A DNA stretch of 64,000 bases from Onchocerca lupi (taxonomy: Eukaryota > Nematoda > Chromadorea > Rhabditida > Onchocercidae), in NCBI GenBank assembly GCA_028564675.1, contig JAOVVO010000041.1:174942-238941 (forward strand). Direction: 5' to 3'. Shown piece by piece: positions 23,939 to 35,746 of this stretch; positions within the stretch are counted from its first letter, which is position 1; every line of letters begins with the position of its first letter. A program made the translations under genes and the position numbers. The notes beneath the pieces are model-generated. The model was not told the origin of the DNA, did no database searches, and worked only from the letters and a program-made list of their open reading frames with translations.

Positions 23939-26900
23939 CTTCAGCCCATGTAACATAAAATTTACAAATTATCTGAGATCAATTAATCCTATTCAATAAA
24001 CAGTAATTATATTTTGAGAAAGCATACGAAATAAAAACTTCAACAGTAGAAAAAAAATTTTTTTTTTCTTTTTTTTTTTTTTTTTGATCTCTTATCAAAT
24101 GTACAACACCTCACATGCAAAGAAATTAAAAGGAACAACGACTCTGAATGTGAACTTCTCTTCTTTTTTTTTTTTTTTTTCAATACTAAAATTGATTTTT
24201 ATGGTGTACATTTGATTTTTCCGAATTGCTTAAAAAAGAAACTTTTCAACTCATTATTAATACATTTCTGTAAGCTAATCGATCAATAAACAATTCAAGA
24301 AAATTGCAAGAGCTATTTTTAAAGAATCAGCAGCAATAAATTGAACCATTCTCAATGATTTTACTATACATTCCAATTGCTGTGCAAAGGAAATAGTCGT
24401 CGATTTGAAATCAGGAACAGTGGAATAATTGTATTCATAATGTTATGTTATTTCCTCCTCATAAATGGAATAATTGGCATAGCATAATCAGCTTTGTTAT
24501 AAATAATTTTAGCTGAAAATATGAAAATCAGACAGAAGGGAAACGAAGCAAATTTTTTTCCCAGAATCCATAACTTCGTTAGAATTAATATGATTTAAAA
24601 AACCATGTTATCTTAGGATATTGTAAAAATCATAAATATGATGCTATCTTAAATAGATTGTTGTTAAATTCAACCAATATGATTTCAAAGTTTTGCTCCG
24701 TTAAGGTCAAAGATCAATAATTAGAGTTAAGGAACGACAAGAAATGTTATAAGCGATAATAAGAGGTGGGGAGTTGATCGATTTGGAGATTATTCGAACA
24801 GTTAACTCTTAACAAAAACATAACGTATGATTAAAGTACAAAAATATGACGAAATATGAATAAAAGAAATAAAAAATCAATTAATACAGCGATGGCAGCT
24901 TTTTATATTGATATGTACTGATAAACAAGCAAAACTAAACAAAGCGATATAAATGAAGACTTTGCCGGGAGAGAGTGACCTTAAATGTTGTGTATCTCTG
25001 ACAGAGGTCATTAGAAATAACAAACTGAATACATAACTTACGAAATTAAATGTTCTTCTTCAATGGACAAATAACAGAAACACACAGCCAAGAAGAACAA
25101 CAGTGAAATAACATTTTCAACTTCATCGTTCCCAGCAATAAACCAACCCATTTGACATATTGATTGTTACCGTGAAGTGGGGAAACAGTACTCTTCATTT
25201 ATCAGAAAGAACTCGTTTCTTAGATTTATGCCTTCAAGCTATCATATCATTACTATTCAGGAATGTATAATTTGACGATCACTAAATGATTCAAAATTGA
25301 TTGATAATCTTCTCAATTTTTTCCATAGATCAATGACACAAACATACACAAAATATGTAAATATAATTGTATTACTATACAATTATCCTTAATCATAACA
25401 TCAGACTTCAAAACTTCTCTAATGACAGGAAACTTAAAATACTAAAGCTACCTGCAATAACATTCAATACAAAAACTTTTAAACCTTTCCATCATATGGC
25501 TTTCTAGTATTTTTTACTTAATTTTTGAATACAACATATTAATTTTCCTATTTTATCAAAACTATTATAATTATAGATTTATTCACTTTTTATATTGATT
25601 ATCCAACAATTTTATCTGTATTCCAACAGCAAGAATGAACCTTCAAATTGCAATGTATTATTTAAAAAATCGTCTTGGAATTAAAAATCATCATTCCTTG
25701 AAATTATTACAACAAAATTATTATGCAAACCGTCAACATATTTAGTGCCAATGTTATTCTGAGTAACAGTACTATATAAACACTTCATCCTTCAAATTCT
25801 TCGTTATGATTAACAGCTTAATATTCAATGACTGACTTTGTTACAAGATATGAACTTGATTAATCCAAAACAACTAGAATCGGTTTTTAATAATCTAATA
25901 ATTTTTTCTTTATAGAATTAATAAATTTTTCTCATTCTAAAGTTTCTTAATGAAAGTAATTTATGAAAGGTTTCTTTCTTTTTTGGATTGGAACTTGGTA
26001 TAGATGAATTTATTGTGTAATCAAATCTTCGTTATGAGAATTTTATTCGCAGCAATTACGTAACTTCTTTAGGTCTGAGCCAACTGGCTACCTTTTTGTT
26101 TGTGTATCAAAGGAACGTGAAGAGTGTATAAGTGATATAAGAATTTTTAGTAGCAAATTTTATAGTACATGACTCTCGAATATTTATTTTTCACCCAAAC
26201 TCTCGAGAAACATACAGCAAAATAGTTAACAGATTTTATCAATGAGATGTTATTCAATGAATTTATGAATATCGAGAATACAATCGATAATTTGGATTTC
26301 CATCTGATATTAGAGAAGTTATCTGCGGCTCATTGGTATTGAGAATTGATGAAGTTTGGAAAGCGCTGCTCATCGAATACCGATCAGAACAAAGGATTGA
26401 ATGAATGAATCCTTCAGATAAAAGAACTTTTTATAATAAAGTTGTCTATTAAGGTGAATCTTAATAAAATTTACAATACAACATATTAATTTCTAGCGCA
26501 AAGAGAATAATTTAGAACATGTTAACACAGCGCAAAGAAAATTGTTTGCTCCACATTACCATAGCACAATACAATTTACAGTATGTTAATTATAGCGTAA
26601 AAATCAAAAGCTTGCTTACACCAAGATATTTCTACAATACATAGACTTTTGATTATTTCGTCCTATCCGTATTTCAAAAAATAGTCCTGTTTTCTTGACA
26701 ATTTCCTCGAAATTATCCTTCCCTTAATTTTAAAATCTAAAAACAGTATGCGCAATCAGTGGTACATACGTCATCCTTTTATCATATAACTGAATCTTTT
26801 CTTATTTTTTTGTTTTTTTAATAATTTTTTCTCGTGTGAAATATTCCCACAAAGCTATGGTTATATATATATATATATATTTTCTAAAACATTTTAAAGT

Positions 26901-27104
26901 ATCCCGAGAGAAATTGCATTATTGGTAGCAACATGAACTAGTCGAAAGATCCTATCATAAAATAATTCTTTTAAAATATATAATATTTGATCAATAATGA
27001 AACAATTAGTAATTGATATGTCGGTTAATTTAAAAATAATAACTCCAATCATACTGCACACAGATAAATAAAATGATTTGAAAAAAATTTATTTTTATAT
27101 GTGA

Positions 27105-27110
27105 TTTATT
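27105..27110 (-). promoter_or_regulatory. Possible poly(A) signal of PHAF1
   Basis: TTTATT on the plus strand reads AATAAA on the coding strand, about 290 bases beyond the PHAF1 stop. Another overlapping A/T-rich candidate lies near 27088. Confidence 0.35.
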
Positions 27111-27398
27111 GGCCACTGTTGCGATCTATCTTATAATCAAAGCCACACAAATCAAATTGTAATCTATAAAGATATTCACAAACGGAAGTAATATTGTTGC
27201 AGACCAAGAATATCGATACTTTTCAATTCCGATACAAAATTTCTTGTAGTGAAAAGAAAATGAAACAGTTATCACTAAATGAAATAAACCAAAGAGGAAG
27301 CAAATATGAGAAAAAAATCTACTCCCTACACGAAAGCAAAAAGGCATAACTAAATCGTAAGCGAATCAGAAATTTTTTTAGAGAAATCCAAAATCTCT

Positions 27399-30300
27399 CT
27401 AAAAAAGAGTAACTGATGCGATGAATCCATTGTCCATTACCTGCAAATATTAAAATTTTTGATATAATGTAATTTTAAAATCAAGAAAAAAATAAACAGT
27501 TTTTTTTTCTTTTTTTAACTTCAATTAAAAGTTAAAAACAATTTAGCAGCATCTTTTTAGCTCGGATCGATTTTATGAACTAATTTTATTGAATGATGAC
27601 TTCACTAAATTAGAAAAATAGCATATGAAATCTTAAAATTGATAATTTCACCAAATAAAAGCTGGGAGTATCTTCGAGTTTAAAATGTTAGATTGATTAG
27701 AAGAGAGCTTAGTGAAATTAAATAGATTTCAATTTTTACCAAATACTAATTAATTTTTAAAACAACTGACCTCAACAATAATTTGATTAGTGCCGTAGCA
27801 GAAAGTTGATCCAAACGGATTTTCCGTTCCACTCCTACTGAGCACTACTGGTTGTACAGTTGTATCACCGCAGAAGGCACCGAGAAAATTTTCACGCTGA
27901 AAGTCCGGGAAAATGAAAAGAAAAACATCGCTATCGGAATGTTTGAAAGTGAAATTTCCAAACATGAAAAAATAAAAATAGAACCTTTGACGAAGGAGTA
28001 ATAATCGGACCGCCAGTAACAGCAATACAGAAGTTACATCGCGCATATCTGTAATATAATACGCACCAATTTATTTAAAACATTTAATAGTGCTATATTT
28101 CTAAATATTTCCGCATTTTTTGTCTTTCTATTCGAAGATAAACTCATTTTTATATCGACAAGTGACATTAACAAGTAAAAGACTTACATTCCAAAGTCAA
28201 AATGACCGGGCAAATTGGTATGTAAGACAAATTTTTGGACACGATTAGTGATACAATCGAATAAAATATCCTGAAAAGCTCTTTTCTTTATAGTTCTCTT
28301 TCTCCCGCAAAAAGCTCTGAACAAGCAGAAAATAAAAAATGACTTAAATAATGACTTCCAACAGTTAATTTCAGATTGGAAAAATGATTCCCTAGAACGT
28401 TGCCTAATTTCGTTACTTTAACAAATTCACAAAATATGGACAAAATAAAGATACAAATATATCACTAACTACTCCTAACGAGAAATAATTGAAGAAATAA
28501 TTAGGACGCGGCCCACGTAATTTTTTTGAATCTTCCCCTCGATGAATCAACATTCGATCTGCCTTTGTATAAAATACTTTAGATGGAGCACCTAGTGATG
28601 ATAAAACACTCTGAAAAATTAAAAATAATCATCCAAAAAAATGAAATTCAATCTACATAACAAACTAAAATTCTAAATATACGGAATTATTCCAACCTCT
28701 GAAGTATCGCCAAAAAAAATGGACCGTTCTATTTTTCTTAAACCAAAAGCTTGTTTCCGACTTGAACTATCCGTCAGTGGAGCTGAAAATGAATGTTAAT
28801 ATGATAGTATTTTAAAATGTTAACAAAGCTTGTTAAAAATATGCAAAACACAAGCGAATTCTTTACTTTCTGCAGCAAAGATGAAGAATAGGCCTGAAAT
28901 TCTGCTTCCATCACTAATGGACTTCACTTCAACTGGACATATAACACCACACAGCGAAGCTGCTGAGATTTTTGGTGGTCTGAAAAGTGTTGTAATGAGT
29001 TTTCTCCAAAGAAAAAAAAAAAACAGCAAGTGAAACATTAAATTCTTTCAGATTCAGAAAGGAAATCAATACTTTGGTGAATTGTATGTATCGGAATAAA
29101 TCGCCATTTTTGCAAGAAGTGGTGGAGAATTACTCCGGAACTGCAATGATCCTAAACCAGTAGCATCGATCGACGAAGTCTGCAGAGAAAGTTGCTAAGG
29201 AATGATAAAATTTTTTTAAGACAAGAATGAAAGTAAAACTATTAGAAATTGAAAATTCTTCTAATATAATTAGATAATATAAAAATATAAAAGAGATATA
29301 TGGAGAAAAATATATAAGAAATCATAGTTACTTGCACTTTCGAAGTTTCGTTTAGAGTCGGAAAACTAAATGATAGCCCTTTCCAGCTTAATTCATACAA
29401 ACTTTGTTCAGCAACGTAGACTGAAAATAAATCTTGTAAAATCCAAGATATCAGAAAACAACCATGAATAGCAATTCTTTTTCGTTAACAAAAATTTTTT
29501 CAGAATAAAATGTTTGATACTAATTAAAACGAATTGGAAATATGTTCAAGCAAATGAGATCACTATGTTAAAATGTGTAGAAGCAAAGCATAACCTCCAG
29601 GATGAGTGGCACCAAAACAACCTTCCACTTTATTTACATCTGCTTCATCCTTGGGACTAGAGAACACCACACCACTAAAAAAAAAAAAAAAGAATCAGAT
29701 ATACGAAAGAGAAATAAATATGAATAATGGTTATTGAGTTTAATCACAAAAATTATAATTTTCAATGAAACATACCCGTACTGTAGGATAATATTCGACA
29801 AATCGTATACTTCAATCAGCTGAAAGACATAATAATGAGAGAGTAATGAACACAAAGTAAGGGTAATGGACCAGTCTTAAAAATCAATCAATTAAAACAT
29901 TTGCAAAGATGCAAATGTCGTCTTTACCCGAAGTAGTTGTGTGTTAGGCTCAAAATAGAGTCGAATGCCATCTTTCGTCAGCCGTATCATTATATCTCTT
30001 GACAATGGTTCCTGAATTATAGTAATCCCCATTTCTTCAGTAAACATTCTGGATATTTAATATAATAACAAACTTATCATGTGTTTACAATTTGTTTCTT
30101 TCAAAGAATATCTGCAAATCAATGTGCATGAATTATACAACAAATCAATTCTTAAGCTTTACAATGCCATCCATTGATATTACGCAAAATACATAAAACC
30201 ACTTACTACTATCTTTCCCAATTAAACGCTTTAATAAAGAAACCAACTTCTAGTATGGTACAAATTCGAGAATGGTACAGTGCAAATGCATCATTTATTT

Positions 30301-30626
30301 TGCTCAAATAATAATGTCAGGTATATTTAAAGCAGTCAATTGTTCATGTAAAACTATATATTAGCATATAATCTTGGATAAAAGATTAACTGGAGCAAAT
30401 ATAATTTGCACTGTTATTTGATTCATGAGTGGGATTCATCTTAGTCATGCAGTGCATCATTACGTAAATAGAATTATACCCTGGAGGAATAAGTCAGTTC
30501 GACATTCTGAATATAGCGTGATGCATTTTGTATGGCAGCGATCGCCTGATTTATTGGCATTCCGAGGAGCAATTCGATGTAATCGTTCCGGACCCCGCAT
30601 CCTGGCATCACTTCAACTTGCAACAT
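27399..30626 (-). CDS. PHAF1: Phagophore assembly factor 1 homologue (UPF0183 family)
   Basis: Vertebrate PHAF1 (C16orf70) associates with forming autophagosomes through phosphoinositides. Thirteen minus-strand exons join in phase: 30626-30480, 30011-29928, 29819-29776, 29674-29595, 29420-29332, 29179-29073, 28979-28867, 28782-28697, 28610-28470, 28270-28188, 28048-27985, 27896-27771 and 27440-27399, giving 401 residues; the human protein is about 420. Family signatures are clear along the whole length: LLLGMPINQAIA near the N-terminus, CFGATHPG, GLSFSFP, RSIFFGDTSE, NYFFNYFSLGVDILFD, FVLHTNLPGHFDF and NPFGSTFCYGTNQIIVEV, then the final IASVTLF. The start ATG is supported by alignment to the family's MLxxEV opening. 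The last exon encodes only 13 residues. Older databases often name this family 'lin-10', which is misleading; it is unrelated to the PDZ protein LIN-10. Confidence 0.96.
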
Positions 30627-30639
30627 CCCTCTGATCTCA

Positions 30640-30646
30640 CTGAAAT
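30640..30646 (-). promoter_or_regulatory. Putative spliced-leader acceptor of PHAF1
   Basis: The coding strand reads ATAATTTCAG ending 13 bases before the ATG, with no coding exon before it. This is a good match to a nematode trans-splice acceptor. Confidence 0.5.
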
Positions 30647-31505
30647 TATCATCGAAACAATTCCTTCAATCACCTCTATTTTCAATGCAGACAAATTCGC
30701 AGCCCGTTAAAATGAACCATCGAGTGAGAGATAGAAGATCTGCTATCGATCTGGTCGCGGAATTTTTAAAATAGTCGGGTTAATGAGGGAGTAAACTTGC
30801 CGGAAAGAAGTCCTCTCCAGTTGTGTAGTTCCGAGAATCTGAACCAAGGAACAATATAAACATTTGGATGTGGGATGCAATCCAAAAGAATAACAGCAGT
30901 ATATGAATGTAAACTTTTTACTTTCACATTTGATCTACTTTGAAAATACACAAGACGAGTCTTGTTGCACTACATACTTTTGTGGTTAGTAAATTTAAGT
31001 AAATTTGAACAAATTTTTATTTTGACTGTTATTTATTGTTGTTCCAGGAAGTAATACATTTTAAAGGTAGCATTCGTGGATCCATTTTAAAGGTAAAAAA
31101 GGGAAGAAATAAGAGCAAGCAATAATTAACAAAGAGCTTGAAATGAATCGATTCACCTGGGATGTTAAACAGTTTTGATTGACTATGTAATGAAAGCGGA
31201 AGTACACATTATCATTAAGCATTGCTAGCATTTTCCTAGAGTAAGATGAAAAATGACGAATTAAAAAAAATTAGTGATGTGATATGTTTCAGCCGGGTCA
31301 ATTTTCAGTTATTTGAAATAAGACCACATTACTCTTGAGGAAGCTAGAAGTAGTAGAATTTGGCGACATGAGGTTAGGTGAATGGAAGATGTCATGATGT
31401 GTGAGATATATAGACAATATAAATCAATAGACGGTATGAAAATTGAAAATTCATTTAGAAATGAAAATTTTTTGAAACAAAAGTATTAATTAAGCTTGTT
31501 ATATA
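30647..31505. other. Spacer between PHAF1 and the acid phosphatase
   Basis: About 860 bases separate the PHAF1 5' end from the stop codon of the upstream, same-strand phosphatase gene. A 61-codon open frame on the minus strand (30951-30766) shows no recognisable feature. Too long for a typical operon gap. Confidence 0.4.
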
Positions 31506-34436
31506 TCATTTCTTTCTTCGCTTATTGCCGAACTTCTTTCGAGGTGTTATGATACACGAATATTTTTGCTTGCCTTTGCCATTGTAAAATGTAAGTATAG
31601 CTTTCTCTCTATCCATGTCTGCACAAATAAAGCCACCAGTTGATAAACCAAGTTGTGAAACTGGATTAAAACCTGTTGGATAGCTGCAATATCACTACAG
31701 GTTTACTTATGCAAAAATTTTCCAAATATTCAAAGGCATAAATTACGTAAATTATTTTGAACTGCCTGCCTATTTTTATCATCTTTTCACCAGCAGATTT
31801 TTTATTGATTGAAATAGCTGCAATTAAGTTTCGAAGATTAAGAAAAATTGACGAATTAATTAATTTTGAGTGATTGAAACGAGAATTGATTACTTGAAAC
31901 GTAATGATCCTTCCGGTATTGTATCCATATGTTTGACTGAATGGTCGGATCGGGAACCAGCTCCGCTAACAATATAATGAAGCTGAATTTTTTCTACATC
32001 ATCTGAGCCTAACGAATGCTCCGTGACAATGTGCTGCAAAATTAGTTTTTATGGATCATCACTATCTCAATTTTAAATGTTGATTTATCATTCCTTGTAG
32101 ATTTAATTGCAAGTTTTTTGTTCATTTGGATTCTTTCCCTAGTAAAGATCAGGACTAAACAGACAGGATCTTTAAAAGGAAGCATTTCACTCCTCATGTA
32201 ACTTTACAACCTATTTGAGATATAAATTATATAATGATCATTAATCGATTGGCTTTCAAGTGTTAAGCATTTTTATTTTTCTTAAATCAATAGAGTAAAA
32301 AATGTTCTAAATCTTGCCTGGAGCGTATGATCATGTCCAGCAACGTACGCTGTAGCACGATATTTTTCCAGAAGTGGTTTCACTTTTTCAATCAAGCAAT
32401 TCATTGAGCCATGCTCAGAAATCGAATAAAGTGGATAATGGCCAACAACAAATAAATAATCAGCTCTGATTTTGAAAATTCTTAGATTAAAGAAGAGCTT
32501 ATAAAATAAACTAGAAAAAGGTTTTTGATTTTATATTGGAATGTGCATAGTCTACATTCGCTTATGTTCTACAGCACCGCTACAGTGCTATTCCCTACTA
32601 TTTTCAGCCTTTGACAAAATGCTTAGATTAAAAAATTAGGAATATTAAGGTCACTTTCAAAGCAAACCTCGAACTACTCAGCTGCTGTTCGATCCAATCC
32701 AGTTGCATTTTTGCCGCTACTGGATCTTTCGGCGTATTTGGATTTTTCTGAACAGTCGCAAAAATCATATCAATAAAGCCAGCTTCCGTAATGTCTCGCG
32801 TGTTACCACAAAGCAGAATGGTATCAATCATCAGAAATTCAACCAGCGTAGCATTCTTCCCGAATGCATAAGAAACTTTGTAATAGCTTGCTGGATATGT
32901 CCTGGAAAATCGGATCATTACAAATCGATTTACTGCGAAAATACACATCGTTAAAAATTTGGATTAGAATTCACCAAACATATCAAAATCTGTTGCAATT
33001 AACTAACAAGCTGCTGCTACGAAGATTATCTGTAAACTGTCTTTTCCAATCGACTGTTAATCTTTTCTAAGGGATGCATGACTTACACCACTTTTTTAGT
33101 CTGTTCGATTAACGAAACGCAAAAAAACGCACCATCGCTGACTTCGATTTGTGTAGGCAATTTGTCCCGAAATATTCCCGAAATGATCATGATTGCCGGC
33201 AATCAAGTACCACGGTTTTTCTAATGCTTTGCCTTTGTAAACATTCTCGAATGTTTCCTAAAAGTTGTAAAATTTGTGATTAATTTATATGTAGAATCAA
33301 AAACCGAAGTTTCACAGTATCAACAATTTTTACATTTGATATTTTAATTATATCAATATTTTTTCGGCCATTCGTTTCTTTACTAGCTGTTTTCCATTCA
33401 ACTGGATACGAGTTTTCTATAAATTTTTCAAAACCGTCACCTGGAATCGTCCGTCGAATTCATCTTTGACTCCCGTGAAATAAATATTGTCACCAACCGA
33501 AATAGTAAATTCAATATTTTTTTTGTCACCAATTTTTGCTAGTGATTTTGCAACTAACTTTTGTGCATATGTGGTATATGGATATATTGGCAAACCTGAA
33601 ATCTTAATATTAAAATATTATTCAACTGATTGTTGACTGGTAGGAGATTGTGAAATATTTGTAAAAGAAATACGTTTATAGGCCTTAATGTTGACAAGTT
33701 GACTCTAACTTTCTAACTTTTAATGAACTCGCTTTAGATTAGATCATGAAGGACCAAAATATGATCATCATAAGAGTAAAGGAAAACGTAGAGGGAGAGA
33801 GAGTTTTGTTTTGTTTTGTTTTTAGCTGATTAATATTTGGAAATAAAATTCGAAGTAATGCTTACCTCCAGTGTCTCCAATAAGGAAAAATTGAAGATTA
33901 TTTGAATCATTTTTGTAACATATACCGTTGTTTACACAGATCATTCGGCATGCATAACTTCCAAGATTACATTCTAGAAATCATTATCGAATTTTCAGAA
34001 TCGTTGAAAATTGTTTTAAAAAAAAACTATCTGCAATATAGTATATCATCTTATTCGAGGTACTACTAATACCTACATTTCAATTAACAACTAGTTTAGG
34101 TAAAATTTGGAGAAAAAGTGATCTAGAAATTGTGCTCGCTTATTTATTCACTATTTCTTAATCTTGTTATATATTATTACAACAGCAGTCTAGTTGTATT
34201 ATAGTAAATTAATGGGGTAGCCTTTCATTTTTCACTGTGTCAATTTTATTTAGTGAAATTTGAAATGTAACATGAAATTAACCATCTTCAGTGCTCGATT
34301 CTGTCCCCAGACTGATTTGGTATTCACTTTGCGATGGAATGGTTAGCTTTTGTGGAAGTTCTGTGATCGGGGTCATCCATTCATCCGCACTAGCGGTTAT
34401 TGCTGCTAAAAATAAGTGTAGGACAGGTACTAACAT
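31506..34436 (-). CDS. acp5: Type 5 (tartrate-resistant) purple acid phosphatase
   Basis: A secreted or lysosomal binuclear metallophosphatase. Eight exons: 34436-34283, 33973-33866, 33595-33441, 33257-33133, 32901-32668, 32465-32318, 32033-31894 and 31683-31506, giving 413 residues. Residues 1-17 form a signal peptide. A cysteine-rich stretch (Cys 53, 60, 64, 70) precedes the catalytic domain. Metal-site motifs appear in order: GDTGG (84-88), GDNIYF (from 122), GNHDH (160-164), GHYP (267-270) and GHDH (302-305), matching the mammalian TRAP order; GDTGG replaces the usual GDWGG. The tail is strongly basic (KKFGNKRRKK). The intron after exon 6 begins with GC. The ATG at 34436 is preferred because it opens the signal peptide; the open frame 5' of it is read from a GA microsatellite and has no ATG. 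Confidence 0.95.
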
Positions 34437-34438
34437 CG

Positions 34439-34459
34439 GAGAGAGAGAGAGAGAGAGAG
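34439..34459 (+). repeat. GA microsatellite abutting the phosphatase start codon
   Basis: About ten GA units begin three bases upstream of the phosphatase ATG (minus strand reads CT repeats). This pyrimidine-rich run lies where a trans-splice acceptor would be expected, so it may influence 5' end processing. Confidence 0.9.
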
Positions 34460-35742
34460 TATGTAGAGAGTAGTAACTACTGCTTATAGACAACCAAGTG
34501 CTGAAATTGAAAAATCAATTGAAAAGTTTAATTATAAGTTTTATGAAAACGTCTCTGAAATCGTTTTAATGACTGGTCCACAGCAAGATATATGATAAAG
34601 GACCGCGTGATGGTGAAAAATTCATCATAATATCACTTTTCTGACAATAATGGTCCGAAAATGATGATGCATGATTCATTTTTTCAAAATATCATTCTGC
34701 AGAATGACAAAGCCAGCAAAAGTAATTATTAATGATGACACATTTCAGTAAGATCGAGAACGGATTGTTTAAAAATCTCGAAGAAAAGCACAACTATTAA
34801 ACATATTCGTTCAACCATAACATCAAAAATCAAATCATCTTGTTTAAATATATTATCTTGTCAGGTTATCGATAGCTCAGATTATCCGATCTTAATAAAA
34901 TGATACGATGTTCGGAAGTAGATTCACACAAATTTGCATATCTCGAAAATTTTTTTTGATCTTTGTCTTATCTCAAATATCAAAAAAAAAGAAAGGACTG
35001 GAACAGAACTGAGGAACGAAAACATTTTTTACTTTTGATATTTTTAAAATGCATTAAATAAAAAATAGGTCTTTTCAGCGAAAAATTTCCAGTCCAAAAA
35101 TCAATCAATCAATCAATCAATCGGCACAAATATTATCAATACAACTGCGGTGCATAACGGCTACAAATAAATCAGCACTTTTAAAAAAGCAATCAGTTGC
35201 AAAAAAAAAAAAAAAAAAAAAAAACTATCGCTTAAGTTCGAAATAATTTGTTTCAATCTTTTTCTCTAAGTTCAGCCAAACTTCCCATGGGGAACAGCTG
35301 ACTTTCAATCCATATCACTTCTGGCTTAGTTTACTTCCAATAACACTATCATAATCCAGCCTCTTTCAATAGCAGTAGCAGTCGTACATTACCTATCAAA
35401 TTGCTTGGTAAAGAAACAATTGAGGACTTCAAAACTTCAAGACTTTGGCATTTTCGAAAGCTCACTCTTCTTTCCATCATATTCCATTCCTTTTGCTGAA
35501 TATTTACTCCTCCCTCTCTCTCCATTTACAAATAATTTAAGGTACAATAAGCATTGTTTTCTGTCCTAATTTAAGCAAAAAAAAAAAAATCACCACCAAC
35601 GAAAAACCGGTTACCAGGCGTACAATTGAGAGATCAAAAATCGTTGTAGACTTCTTTCAAATCGATGAAATTCTAATACTTGCATAACAATATGAAGTTT
35701 TCAGATTATTTAAAAAAATTCTCGGCTGAAACAATAAAAATC
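34460..35742. other. Divergent promoter region
   Basis: About 1.3 kb lie between the divergently transcribed phosphatase (-) and MARVEL protein (+). It contains a TCAA tetranucleotide run, an A-tract near 35200-35224 and a shorter one near 35579-35589. No exon or RNA gene was seen. Confidence 0.5.
35101..35122 (+). repeat. TCAA tetranucleotide microsatellite
   Basis: Five perfect TCAA units followed by TC. Confidence 0.95.
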
Positions 35743-35746
35743 AGTG

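Larger units (their letters stand above)
22019..27398. other. Gene-poor intergenic region
   Basis: About 5.4 kb separate the DOMON/b561 gene from PHAF1. Its right end holds the PHAF1 3' UTR, and its left end the DOMON/b561 promoter. Apart from the inverted repeats and the short reading frame listed separately, I see only AT-rich DNA, homopolymers (near 24059-24085 and 24164-24180) and an AT dinucleotide run near 26859-26881. Confidence 0.45.

Noticed and set aside
34437..34493. Longer N-terminus for the acid phosphatase
   Set aside because: It is translated from a CT/GA microsatellite, has no ATG, and would destroy the signal peptide.
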